The position numbers were made by a program, and so were the translations under genes. Below, piece by piece: positions 34,503-43,081 of a stretch of 64,000 nt of DNA. Where the stretch lies: contig DAOSUP010000003.1 of the NCBI GenBank assembly GCA_035378845.1, forward strand, positions 1-64,000. Direction: 5' to 3'. This DNA is from JAKOUL01 sp035378845 (GTDB lineage Bacteria > Dictyoglomota > Dictyoglomia > Dictyoglomales > Dictyoglomaceae). The first letter of the stretch is position 1, and every line of letters starts with the position of its first letter. The notes under the pieces were generated by a model. That model was not told the DNA's origin and did no database searches. It saw only the letters and a program-made list of their open reading frames with translations.

Positions 34503-35498
34503 ATGGGAATCAAAGATTTATTTGTTTCTGAAGATCAGATTTTGAGTATTGAAATTAGTAATTCTGTTAAGGTTATCTACGGCGGTAGGAAAAAAGATAA
34601 TAAAATTACTATTAAAAATGTTGCCTCAGATTCTTTGCCTCAAGAAGCTTTCCAAATGGGACAGCTTACTAATCCATCTTACCTCAGTGATATGCTGAAA
34701 AATATAATCAAAAGTTTTAAAGTTAAAAAAGCAAAAGCTTTGATTGCAATTCCTGCTCAGAACGTAGTGGTAAGATTTTTCAATTTTCCACACATGCCAG
34801 AAAATGAACTTAGAGAGGCTATAAGATGGGAATTAGATAGGTATGTCCCTTTCTCAGAAGAGGATATCAACTATGATATTCAAATTCTTGACGTATATGA
34901 AAAGGAAGGATTAAAAGAATATAGAATAATGTTAGTAGCAGTTCCGCGGGAAGTTTTATCCCCCTATCTTGAAGCAATCAAAGATTTAAATTTGATTCCT
35001 ACTCTCATAGATGTGAGCATATTCTCTGCAGTGAGATCAATGGTGTTAAGTCGTAAAGAATTTCCACCAGGTAATACTCTCTATCTTTATTCTTATGATA
35101 ACGTAGCAGAATTCGTAGTAGCAAAGGGAAATCAGCCTATGTTTTTTAGAAGCACAATTATGGAAGAGTGGAATCCTCAAGAGGAAGGTATGGATGATCT
35201 AACAAAGTCTTTCATAATTGAAGATTTCGTTAGAAAGATACAGGAGGCTGTTAACTTCTTCTACATGCAATTTCCAGAAGAGCATATAGACCATATGTTA
35301 GTTTCAGGGGGTAATGCAAAAGATAGAGATTTTATTGATTTACTTGAAGCTATTTTAAATATTCCTGCTGAGGCATGTCCTGACTCTATTTTGAATCTTG
35401 ATTTAAATTTAAACTTGAAAAAAAAGGAAAGAAGTTTCCTTGAAGATTTTCATTCTTGGATTGTTTCTATAGGATTATTTTTATGGGAAGGTATGTAA
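34503..35498 (+). CDS. pilM: Type IV pilus assembly protein PilM
   Basis: 331-residue actin-like cytoplasmic protein that binds the PilN N-terminus at the inner membrane platform. VVRFFNFPHMPENELREAI and RWELDRYVPFSEEDINYD are the conserved family stretch, and the C-terminal half contains an ATPase-fold glycine motif (MLVSGGNAKDRDFIDLLE). ATG 34503 is preferred over TTG 34488 because AAAGGAGGAAGG immediately precedes it. Confidence 0.9.
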   Translation: MGIKDLFVSEDQILSIEISNSVKVIYGGRKKDNKITIKNVASDSLPQEAFQMGQLTNPSYLSDMLKNIIKSFKVKKAKALIAIPAQNVVVRFFNFPHMPENELREAIRWELDRYVPFSEEDINYDIQILDVYEKEGLKEYRIMLVAVPREVLSPYLEAIKDLNLIPTLIDVSIFSAVRSMVLSRKEFPPGNTLYLYSYDNVAEFVVAKGNQPMFFRSTIMEEWNPQEEGMDDLTKSFIIEDFVRKIQEAVNFFYMQFPEEHIDHMLVSGGNAKDRDFIDLLEAILNIPAEACPDSILNLDLNLNLKKKERSFLEDFHSWIVSIGLFLWEGM

Positions 35499-35501
35499 AA
35501 T

Positions 35502-36056
35502 ATGTTTAAAATTAATCTTTTACCACGAGAAGCTAAGAAAAAAGAAGTTATAAGAATACCTTTTTTGGGGATTCTTATAACAATTGTGGGGATCATCCTC
35601 TTATTTGGGGAGTTGATTCTGTATATGAATCTTTCTTCAGAATTAAAAAATTTAAGAAATGAAAATGTTGCTTTGGAGACTCAGATAAATAATTTAAAAG
35701 ATAGGCTGAGAGAGTTGCAGAATCTTCAAGATATAAAGAAACAGTATGAGGAGAAGATAAAACTTTCAGATGAAATTGGAGCCTTGGAAGTTGGATGGCT
35801 TGATATTTTTGGAACTCTTAACAGAATTACCCCAAAGAATCTTTGGATTAAAACGTTCAGTTTAGATTCAACTAATAATGTAAATATTGAGGGTTTTGCT
35901 CTTTCTTATAGAGATGTGGCTATATTTTTAGATCAACTTGATAAAACTGGTTTTGTAGATGGCGTTTCCTTGGGATTTGCTCAAAAAGTTGGGAATCCCC
36001 CTATGGTTTCTATAAATTTTAGGATTGTAGCTCAATATAAGAGGGGTGAGCAATGA
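35502..36056 (+). CDS. pilN: Type IV pilus assembly protein PilN
   Basis: 184-residue bitopic membrane protein. The PilM-binding motif FKINLLPRE is at the very N-terminus, followed by a transmembrane helix (about 20-45), a coiled-coil stretch (about 46-90) and a ferredoxin-like periplasmic domain. Overlaps pilO by 4 nt. Confidence 0.9.
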   Translation: MFKINLLPREAKKKEVIRIPFLGILITIVGIILLFGELILYMNLSSELKNLRNENVALETQINNLKDRLRELQNLQDIKKQYEEKIKLSDEIGALEVGWLDIFGTLNRITPKNLWIKTFSLDSTNNVNIEGFALSYRDVAIFLDQLDKTGFVDGVSLGFAQKVGNPPMVSINFRIVAQYKRGEQ

Positions 36057-36637
36057 AAGTAAATATAAATAAATGGGTTATTATTGGGTCTTTGCTGTTT
36101 ATAAGTGTTATTGCCTTTTACTTTCTTCTTTATAGACCATTAGAGAATGAAAGAATAACTTTAACTGAAAGTATTGAAAGTAATAGACAGATTCTTCTGA
36201 GATATCAGTTGAACTATAAGAAAAGCCTTGAAGAATGGGAGAAATTTAAGAAATCCTTGGAAAGATTTTCAGAAATACAACAAAAACTTCCTACTAAAGA
36301 GGATTTACCGCAACTTTTAGCTTTTGTAGAGGGAATATGTAAGGATTCAAAGCTTACTATAAATAGTTTTAAACCTATTCAAACTCAGCCTATTCAGGCT
36401 GTGACCTCGCAAACTCAGCAAGGAGACCAAAAAGTACAACCAGAGGCGCCTGTTTATGAAGAAAAAAGTTATAGTTTAGATCTCCAAGGAAGCTATGGAG
36501 GATTTCTATTATTTCTTTCAAAATTGAAGGCATCTCCTCGTTTAATTCTTCTAAAAGATCTTAAAATAGATCCCGTTAGCGAAGATGCAAAAGAATTGAA
36601 GTTTTCGTTTCTTCTCTCAACTTTTATTACTAAATAG
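36053..36637 (+). CDS. pilO: Type IV pilus assembly protein PilO
   Basis: 194-residue bitopic protein with a transmembrane helix at about 7-27 (WVIIGSLLFISVIAFYFLLY), then coiled coil and a periplasmic domain. LPTKEDLPQLLAFVEGICKD is the recognisable family region. A Gln-rich linker (about 104-125) precedes the last strands. Partner of PilN in the alignment complex. Confidence 0.88.
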   Translation: MKVNINKWVIIGSLLFISVIAFYFLLYRPLENERITLTESIESNRQILLRYQLNYKKSLEEWEKFKKSLERFSEIQQKLPTKEDLPQLLAFVEGICKDSKLTINSFKPIQTQPIQAVTSQTQQGDQKVQPEAPVYEEKSYSLDLQGSYGGFLLFLSKLKASPRLILLKDLKIDPVSEDAKELKFSFLLSTFITK

Positions 36638-36649
36638 GTGGGGAAGCTT

Positions 36650-37246
36650 ATGGATTTAAAAAGTATTTTTAATGATCCAAAACAGAGATTAATATTAATC
36701 ATAGTAATAGTAATTCTTGCAGCTTTTATTGTAGGATATTATGCTATAACTAATTATATATTGGTACCTCAAGAGGAAGCTTCTGTTACTACTCCTCATG
36801 TAGAATCATCTATTGAAACATATACTTTTTCTCAGGTTATTTCAACACTTACTCAAGCCGAATCTGTCTTTACATATTCTCCAGTGGTTCTTGGTAGAAG
36901 TAATCCATTTCTTCCTGTAATTAATCTAAGTCCTGAGAAATCTACTTTTGTTCCTTCGCAAGTTTCATCTTCGGGACAAATTTCGTCTTCAGGAAAGGTT
37001 ACTTTAGATGTATCTCCAAAGGGTGTTTCAGAAACTACCAAGAAATGGAATGATAACTTTAGGCTTACTGGAATTATAAGAGGAAGTGATAAAAATTATG
37101 CCATAATAGAAGAAGGGGAGAGGGGATATATTTTAAGGGAAGGTGAGAGATTAAGAGAAGATATTTATCTTTCAAAGATTGAAAGCAGTTCAGTCATTTT
37201 GAAAAAGGGCAAAGAATCTGTTACTTTAAAATTGGGAGGTGATTGA
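36650..37246 (+). CDS. pilP: PilP-like pilus assembly protein
   Basis: 198-residue protein with an N-terminal transmembrane helix (about 13-35), a Ser/Thr/Pro-rich flexible middle and a C-terminal beta-domain (FRLTGIIRGSDKNYAIIEEG, then YILREGERL) that matches the PilP/GspC HR-like fold linking the inner-membrane complex to the secretin. It lacks the lipoprotein Cys of classical PilP, being anchored by a helix as GspC is. ATG 36650 is preferred to GTG 36638 since AGGTGGGG precedes it. Confidence 0.75.
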   Translation: MDLKSIFNDPKQRLILIIVIVILAAFIVGYYAITNYILVPQEEASVTTPHVESSIETYTFSQVISTLTQAESVFTYSPVVLGRSNPFLPVINLSPEKSTFVPSQVSSSGQISSSGKVTLDVSPKGVSETTKKWNDNFRLTGIIRGSDKNYAIIEEGERGYILREGERLREDIYLSKIESSSVILKKGKESVTLKLGGD

Positions 37247-37248
37247 TT

Positions 37249-40200
37249 TTGGTTTTAAATAGAAAGGTAATTTTTCTTTTATTTTTTGTTGTTTTTTTGT
37301 TGAATTCATCGGTTTTAGCTCAAACATATAATTTTAACTTGATTGGAGTTCAAGTAGAAGAAAAGGGAGACAACTCTGTAAATGTAGGAATTTTTTTAAC
37401 TCCTGCAGGAAGTCCGAAATTTAATATCCAGCAGAAAGGGACGCAGCTTATAGTTACTTTTCTTAATACGCAAGTTAAGATGCAATCTAAGTCTGTTGAT
37501 GTATATAAAGGTTTTATAAGTAATATAGAATTGAAACAGGATAAAAGTAATGCTATAGTTACGATAAATTTTGCAGGAAGTATTCCTAAATATTCTTATA
37601 CCACAGCGGCTGGAAAAGTCACTCTGAGTTTTGCTTCTTCTGCTTCTGCATCAGTGTCTACTCAGGGTAAAGAGTCAGTATCTATCCAAGGGAAAGAGGA
37701 AGTTTCATTACTAAGTATAAATATAGACAAGAATTATAAACCTAATTTAGTTGTTTTAAACTTTTCTGGAACTGCTCCTATTTATAAGAGTTTCATTCTA
37801 AAGGATCCCCTTAGATTTGTTATTGATTTAGAGAAGACCACAAATAAAATTACGGAAAAAACTATAAACATAAATTCAAGTCCTATACTTTCGGTACGTG
37901 TTTCTCAATTTAGTAAATCGCCTCTTCTAACAAGAGTAGTGGTGGATCTTAAAACTACGTATCCACAAATAATAGCTAAAGATGCTGGAAATAAGATATA
38001 CATAGGAACCTCTGAAGTTTTAGCAAAGGTAGTTCCCGCATCCGAAAAAGTTGTAAAGGAAACTATTGTACCTGTTGAAACTAAACCTATTTCTCAAGTT
38101 CCTCAACAAGAGAAACAAGAAGAGAAGTTAGAACCATCCAAACCTGCAGAAGTTAAAGATAAATTTCAACAAAGGATCTCTGTTTCTTTTGATAGGGCAG
38201 AGATAAGAGATGTTCTGAAAGCAATGGGACAACTTGCAGGGCTAAATATTATTACAGATATAGGAGTACAAGGTAGAATTAGTGTATATCTAAAAGATAT
38301 TCCTTTTAGAGATGCTTTTTATTCTTTATTAGCTGCTAGTGATCTTGGATACATTCAGCAAGGAGAAGTGATTATTGTAGCCAATTTAGACAAACTTCAA
38401 AAAATTGAAGGTAGAGATCTTGTTACAAAGGTTTATCAGCTTAAATATTTTGAGAGCCAAAAGGCAAAAGATGTTTTAAGCAAAACTTTAAAAACTGCTA
38501 TTGTTGACTCTGATGATACAAGAAATTGGCTGATAGTTTCTGCACCTCCCTCAGAACTACCTAAGATTGAAGATACAATAAAGACTTTAGATATTCCATC
38601 AGAAAAAGTTGTTGAAACAAAAGGAACTGGGAAAGTTTACTTAGAAAAGCAGGAAGATACATATCTTGTGACGTTAACTGCTCGTGGGGAGGATATTAAA
38701 GAAATCTTGCAAGAAATCGCACAAAAATCTGGTAAGAATATTATATTTGCAAAGAATGTGAGTGGGGGAGTTTATCTAACCCTTAATAAAGTCCCATTAG
38801 ATAAAGCTATAGATTTGATTATTAGAAGCACAGAATGCACTTATGAAATTAGAGAAGGAGGATTTATATTAGTAAGTGCAGCTAAAAGTGAAGGTTTAAC
38901 TCCTATTGTTGAGATTAAAGAGCTTATAAAGATTGAGAAAATTGGAGATATCTATTATATAACTGCGGAGCTTAAAAAATCTGATATTAAAGATGTTTTG
39001 CAAGAAATTGCAGAGAAAACAGAACTTAATTTTGTAATAGATCCTAAGGTTACAGGTGATGTAGAACTTTTTGTGAACAAAGTGCCCCTTGATGAGGTGC
39101 TTACAATTCTTCAAAGAGTCTGTAATTTTGATATGGAAAAAATAGGACAAAGTTACTTTATAAGACTAAAAGAGACACAAGTTGGTACTGTAACTCAATT
39201 AATAAACACAAGAATTTATGCTCTCAAGTATGTTACACTGCAGGATCTACTGAGGGTAGGAGGGAGTTTAGTAAAGAATTTAAGTTTAAGTTATGATGAT
39301 AAAACAGGGTTACTGATAGCTCAAGGTAAGGAAGAAGATTTAAAGGTATTAGATGATTNNNNNNNNNNNNNNNNNNNNNNNNNNNNNNNNNNNNNNNNNN
39401 NNNNNNNNNNNNNNNNNNNNNNNNNNNNNNNNNNNNNNNNNNNNNNNNNNNNNNNNNNGGAAGTAGACTTATATCTCAGTAGAGTTGAGCTTTCAGAGAT
39501 GCTAAATATACTTCAGAAGATAGCGAATATAGTTATAACGAGAGAGGATAAAGTAACCTATGTAAGAGTGCCAGAGCAGAAGGTACAAGTTCCAGTGGAA
39601 GTAGCGAAGACAAAGATCTATGCTTTAAGATACATAACTCTTGGAGACATAGAGAGGGTAGGAGGGAGTTTAGTAAAGAATTTAAGTTTAAGTTATGATG
39701 ATAAGACAGGGTTACTGATAGCTCAAGGTAAGGAAGAAGATTTAAAGGTATTAGATGATTTAGTAAATAGGATAGATGTGGAGAAGAAAGGTGAGGAGCA
39801 GATAGCAGCGAAGGAGCTACTAAATGTAGAGAGAGAAGGGGACAGAATATATATAACTTGTGATCTAAAGAAAGCAGATATAAGGGAAGTATTAAGGGAG
39901 CTTGGAAAGAAAGCAGACATAAACTTTGTAATAGACCAGAAGGTAGTAGGGGAAGTAGACTTATATCTCAGTAGAGTTGAGCTTTCAGAGATGCTAAATA
40001 TACTTGGTAAAGCAGCAAATATTTCTTTTGAAAAGACTGGAGCAGTTACTTTTGTAAGACCTATTGTGTCTACAGTAGCAACTTCTGGCCAAACTCAAGT
40101 AGTAAGAGAGCTTAGATTAAAATATACTTCTCTTGATACTCTTAAGTCTGTGGTATCAGGACTTGCGAAGGATGTATCTTTCTATTATGATCAAACCACC

Positions 40201-40935
40201 GGACTACTTTTAGTACAAGGTCCTGCAGATCAAATTGCGGTAGTTGAGGATATGATAGGTAAGATAGATAAACCAATTCCTCAAGTAAAGGTAGATGTAA
40301 ATGTAATTGAGGTGACAAAAGGTAAGGAAAAAGATCTTGGAATAGATTGGAGTTCTGGAACAGGTTCCATTGGGACTGGGATAAAGATTTCTGCTACATC
40401 TGGATGGCAAAGTTTACAAATTGGTATTGTACCAACAGAAGTTGAGATACCTGCTCAAATTAAGCTTCTTGAAACTCAAGAAAACGCAAAGATTCTTGCA
40501 CAGCCAAGTATGACCACAATAAGTGGTAAGGTTACAAGAATTATGATTGGAGATAGAGTACCTATAATAAGTTATGATGCAAGTGGAAATAAGAGTGTTA
40601 CTTATGTAGATGCAGGAATAATATTGGAAGTGACACCTATAGTAAATGCTGATGGCACTATTACAGCAGATATTAAACCTCAAGTAAGCACTATTTCGGG
40701 TTATAAGCAAGATGTTCCTCAGATTTCTACAAGAGAAGCTCAAACAATAGTTACTTTAAAAGATGGTGAAACTTTAGCTCTTGGAGGACTAATAAGGGAA
40801 GAAGACATAGAAAGTGTTACAAAGGTTCCTATCTTAGGAGATATTCCCATATTAGGGGAACTATTTAAAGCAAGGAAGACTCAACAGACTCAAAAAGAGT
40901 TGATAATTTTGATTACTCCAAAAATTTTGAAGTAA
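37249..40935 (+). CDS. pilQ: Type IV pilus secretin PilQ with extra repeat modules (contains assembly gap)
   Basis: Outer-membrane secretin, about 1228 codons as assembled. Signal peptide (about 1-25), two AMIN-like domains (about 28-130 and 155-260), a Pro/Glu/Lys-rich linker, then alternating STN and NolW (secretin_N) domains: STN at ~308, NolW at ~394, STN at ~470, STN at ~569, NolW at ~654, STN at ~737, NolW at ~788, STN at ~867, NolW at ~952; the secretin domain fills ~1012-1228 (VPILGDIPILGELFK, ITPKIL at the end). This is many more periplasmic modules than usual. Start TTG 37249 is chosen because GGGAGGTGAT ends 5 nt before it. 100 N at 39359-39458 interrupt the repeats, so the real length is unknown. 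Confidence 0.9.
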   Translation: MVLNRKVIFLLFFVVFLLNSSVLAQTYNFNLIGVQVEEKGDNSVNVGIFLTPAGSPKFNIQQKGTQLIVTFLNTQVKMQSKSVDVYKGFISNIELKQDKSNAIVTINFAGSIPKYSYTTAAGKVTLSFASSASASVSTQGKESVSIQGKEEVSLLSINIDKNYKPNLVVLNFSGTAPIYKSFILKDPLRFVIDLEKTTNKITEKTININSSPILSVRVSQFSKSPLLTRVVVDLKTTYPQIIAKDAGNKIYIGTSEVLAKVVPASEKVVKETIVPVETKPISQVPQQEKQEEKLEPSKPAEVKDKFQQRISVSFDRAEIRDVLKAMGQLAGLNIITDIGVQGRISVYLKDIPFRDAFYSLLAASDLGYIQQGEVIIVANLDKLQKIEGRDLVTKVYQLKYFESQKAKDVLSKTLKTAIVDSDDTRNWLIVSAPPSELPKIEDTIKTLDIPSEKVVETKGTGKVYLEKQEDTYLVTLTARGEDIKEILQEIAQKSGKNIIFAKNVSGGVYLTLNKVPLDKAIDLIIRSTECTYEIREGGFILVSAAKSEGLTPIVEIKELIKIEKIGDIYYITAELKKSDIKDVLQEIAEKTELNFVIDPKVTGDVELFVNKVPLDEVLTILQRVCNFDMEKIGQSYFIRLKETQVGTVTQLINTRIYALKYVTLQDLLRVGGSLVKNLSLSYDDKTGLLIAQGKEEDLKVLDDXXXXXXXXXXXXXXXXXXXXXXXXXXXXXXXXXXEVDLYLSRVELSEMLNILQKIANIVITREDKVTYVRVPEQKVQVPVEVAKTKIYALRYITLGDIERVGGSLVKNLSLSYDDKTGLLIAQGKEEDLKVLDDLVNRIDVEKKGEEQIAAKELLNVEREGDRIYITCDLKKADIREVLRELGKKADINFVIDQKVVGEVDLYLSRVELSEMLNILGKAANISFEKTGAVTFVRPIVSTVATSGQTQVVRELRLKYTSLDTLKSVVSGLAKDVSFYYDQTTGLLLVQGPADQIAVVEDMIGKIDKPIPQVKVDVNVIEVTKGKEKDLGIDWSSGTGSIGTGIKISATSGWQSLQIGIVPTEVEIPAQIKLLETQENAKILAQPSMTTISGKVTRIMIGDRVPIISYDASGNKSVTYVDAGIILEVTPIVNADGTITADIKPQVSTISGYKQDVPQISTREAQTIVTLKDGETLALGGLIREEDIESVTKVPILGDIPILGELFKARKTQQTQKELIILITPKILK
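39252..39358 (+). repeat. PilQ direct repeat A, copy 1
   Basis: 107 bp matching 39654-39760 with a single mismatch (an AAA/AAG silent change). It encodes the NolW segment VGGSLVKNLSLSYDDKTGLL and onward. It ends exactly at the gap edge, as expected when an assembler stops in a repeat. Confidence 0.95.
39359..39458. other. Assembly gap of 100 N inside pilQ
   Basis: Exactly 100 N, a conventional placeholder for a gap of unknown size. By comparison with the second repeat unit (39761-39950) the missing sequence should be about 190 bp, or 190 plus multiples of 492 bp if further modules are collapsed. Confidence 0.97.
39459..39513 (+). repeat. PilQ direct repeat B, copy 1
   Basis: 55 bp identical to 39951-40005, encoding EVDLYLSRVELSEMLNIL of an STN domain. 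It begins directly after the gap. Confidence 0.95.
39654..39760 (+). repeat. PilQ direct repeat A, copy 2
   Basis: Second copy of the 107-bp repeat starting at 39252, offset 402 bp in the assembly. The offset of repeat B is 492 bp, showing that the gap between the A and B copies is 90 bp too short if modules are equal. Confidence 0.95.
39951..40005 (+). repeat. PilQ direct repeat B, copy 2
   Basis: Identical to 39459-39513 over 55 bp; divergence starts immediately after (CAGAAG versus GGTAAA). Confidence 0.95.
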
Positions 40936-40957
40936 AAATATAAATAAAGATTAAGTT

Positions 40958-42022
40958 ATGTTAAAAGAACTGCAAAATAGGATGGAGAAAGAAAATGTAG
41001 AGCTGCTTATAATAAATAAGTTAGTCAATATAAGATATCTAACAGGTTTTACAGGGTCAACTGCAAATTTGGTGGTTTCTCAGGAGGGGGGGTATATTTT
41101 AGTTGACCCTAGATATTGGGAGCAAGCTAATAAAGAGGTTTTGGAGTTTCAACCTGTTTTAGTAAATGAAGATCTAAATTTCTATAGTTTTTGTAAGGAG
41201 CTTGTTAAAAAGCAAAGAGTAAAAAAAATCGGTTTTGAAGGAAATCATATATCTTACTTTGAATGGATAAAATTACAGGATATAGATTCAGACATAGAAT
41301 TAGTACCTACAGAAAACTGGGTAGAAGAGTTTAGAGTGGTAAAGAACAGTGATGAGATATCTAAAATTAAAAAGGCTTTAGAAATAGCGGAGAAAGCTTT
41401 TGAAGAAATTTTAGAATTTATTAGACCTGAGGTGAGTGAAAAAGATTTAGCTATAGAATTAGAATACAAAATGGCAAAATTAGGAAGTGAAAAGCCCTCC
41501 TTTGATACTATTATAGCTTCTGGTGAAAGGTCTGCTCTTCCTCATGGGAAGGCGACTAACAAGAGGATTAAGAAAGGAGAATTTATTGTTTTTGATTTTG
41601 GAGCGATATACGAAGGGTATTGTTCAGATATAACGAGAACAGTTTTTGTAGGGACTCCAAATGAAGAAGAGCTTCTAATTTACGATATTGTACTTAAAGC
41701 TCAGAAAGAAGCTGAAGAGATTATAAAAGAAGGATTAGAAGGTAGTTTTGTAGATGGAGTTTCTCGTGATATAATTCAAGAGAATGGTTTTGGAAATTAT
41801 TTTGGACATGGATTAGGACATGGAGTTGGCCTTGAAATCCATGAATTTCCCCCCCTTTCTCCGAAGGGGAATATTATATTAAAAGAAAATATGGTTGTTA
41901 CTATAGAACCAGGGATATATCTCTATGGAAAGTTTGGTGTAAGGATAGAAGATCTTGTGGTAGTTGGAAAAGAAAGATCTACTGTATTAAATAGTTTTAC
42001 TAACGATTTAATAACTATATAA
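40958..42022 (+). CDS. pepP: Xaa-Pro aminopeptidase (M24B family)
   Basis: 354-residue metallopeptidase removing N-terminal residues before proline. A creatinase-like N-terminal domain (to about 125) has NIRYLTGFTGSTA. The pita-bread domain shows the ligands: DFGAIYEGYCSDITRT, FGHGLGHGVGLEIHE, TIEPGIYL and GVRIEDLVVV. It lies 19 nt before efp, a pairing common in bacteria. No strong ribosome-binding site is seen before its ATG. Confidence 0.92.
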   Translation: MLKELQNRMEKENVELLIINKLVNIRYLTGFTGSTANLVVSQEGGYILVDPRYWEQANKEVLEFQPVLVNEDLNFYSFCKELVKKQRVKKIGFEGNHISYFEWIKLQDIDSDIELVPTENWVEEFRVVKNSDEISKIKKALEIAEKAFEEILEFIRPEVSEKDLAIELEYKMAKLGSEKPSFDTIIASGERSALPHGKATNKRIKKGEFIVFDFGAIYEGYCSDITRTVFVGTPNEEELLIYDIVLKAQKEAEEIIKEGLEGSFVDGVSRDIIQENGFGNYFGHGLGHGVGLEIHEFPPLSPKGNIILKENMVVTIEPGIYLYGKFGVRIEDLVVVGKERSTVLNSFTNDLITI

Positions 42023-42041
42023 GGAGGTATTTGAAGCTCAA

Positions 42042-42599
42042 ATGATCTCGGTAAATGATTTTTATCCTGGTTTAACTATTGAGTTGGATGGAGAGGTATA
42101 CATAGTATTAGAATATCAGCATGTACATATGGCTCAAGGTCAAGCTACAGTTCGTGTAAAACTAAAGAATTTAAAAACAGGTAATGTGATAAGAAAGACT
42201 TTTAAGTCTGACGAATATGTATCTCAAGCTTTTATAAACAAAAGAGAAGCAGAATACCTTTACAAGCAAGGGGAAGAATATTATTTTATAGATCATGAGA
42301 CTTATGAACAATATATGTTTACAGAAGAACAATTAGGAGATACAAAGCAATATATAAGGGAAGGTACAATAGTCAGTGTACTTTTTTATGAAAATGCTCC
42401 TATAGGAATAGAGTTACCTACTACAGTAATATTAGAAGTTATTGAAACTGCCCCAGGGGTTAGGGGAGATACAGTTTCGGGAGGTTCTAAACCAGCGAAA
42501 TTAGAGACAGGATTAGTTGTTCAAGTACCGTTATTTGTCCAAGTAGGAGATAAAGTAGTAGTTGATACAAGATATGCAAAATATATAGAGAGAGCCTGA
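42042..42599 (+). CDS. efp: Elongation factor P with atypical tip loop
   Basis: 185-residue EF-P, which relieves ribosome stalling at polyproline by reaching the peptidyl-transferase centre. Three OB-type domains can be followed (NDFYPGLTIELDGEVY; TYEQYMFTEEQLGD; TVSGGSKPAKLETGLVVQVP). The tip loop of domain I is HMAQGQATVRVKLKN: Gln32 aligns with the Lys34 (beta-lysylated in E. coli) or Arg32 (rhamnosylated in others) position, and the usual Pro-Gly before it is Met-Ala. The GGAGG site lies 14 nt upstream of the ATG, an unusually long spacing. Confidence 0.93.
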   Translation: MISVNDFYPGLTIELDGEVYIVLEYQHVHMAQGQATVRVKLKNLKTGNVIRKTFKSDEYVSQAFINKREAEYLYKQGEEYYFIDHETYEQYMFTEEQLGDTKQYIREGTIVSVLFYENAPIGIELPTTVILEVIETAPGVRGDTVSGGSKPAKLETGLVVQVPLFVQVGDKVVVDTRYAKYIERA

Positions 42600-42631
42600 A
42601 CTAAATATTAGAAATAAAGAGGGGAGATATA

Positions 42632-43081
42632 ATGAAAGAATGGAACTTAGAAGAACTAAAAGAAATTATTAATCTATTTAATAGAAGTAATCTTGCAGAA
42701 CTTATTATTGAAAATGGGGAGAATAAGATTATTCTTCGTAGAGAGAATGGAACTTCTTTTAATGTTCCATCCTTACAACCAGAAGCTCAGTTATCTGAAA
42801 ACAAACCTATGGTGAAAGAGGATAGGGAAGAGGGAGTTTATATTACTGCTCCACTTGTTGGAGTGTTTTATCGCTCTGCTGCTCCAGGTGCTCCTCCTTT
42901 TGTGGAGGAAGGTGATTTAGTAGAACCAGATCAGACTGTGTGTATTATAGAAGCTATGAAATTGATGAACGAAATAAAGAGTTATGTAAAGGGGAAAATA
43001 AAAAAGATTTTAGTAGAAAATGGACAACCAGTGGAATTTGGGCAAAAACTCTTTCTTGTTGAGACTGAGAATAATGTTTAA
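42632..43081 (+). CDS. accB: Biotin carboxyl carrier protein of acetyl-CoA carboxylase
   Basis: 149-residue BCCP. The C-terminal biotinyl domain (about 72-148) has the biotinylation motif EAMKLMNEI with the target Lys, preceded by APLVGVFYRSAAPGAPPFVE. The N-terminal part (KEWNLEELKEIINLF) is the usual short dimerisation region followed by a linker. Overlaps accC by 8 nt. accA and accD are not in the window. Confidence 0.95.
   Translation: MKEWNLEELKEIINLFNRSNLAELIIENGENKIILRRENGTSFNVPSLQPEAQLSENKPMVKEDREEGVYITAPLVGVFYRSAAPGAPPFVEEGDLVEPDQTVCIIEAMKLMNEIKSYVKGKIKKILVENGQPVEFGQKLFLVETENNV

Noticed and set aside
39252..40005. Repeats that might suggest a CRISPR array
   Set aside because: Only two in-frame copies of long units are present, coding for protein domains, with no short repeat-spacer pattern. 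No CRISPR array is seen in the window.
40414..40743. A 109-codon minus-strand ORF in pilQ
   Set aside because: It is the complement of the conserved secretin domain and rich in Tyr/Ser/Cys as expected from antisense AT-rich DNA.
43020..43073. N-terminal extension of accC into accB
   Set aside because: The extra 18 residues are not like any biotin carboxylase; ATG 43074 gives the conserved start.
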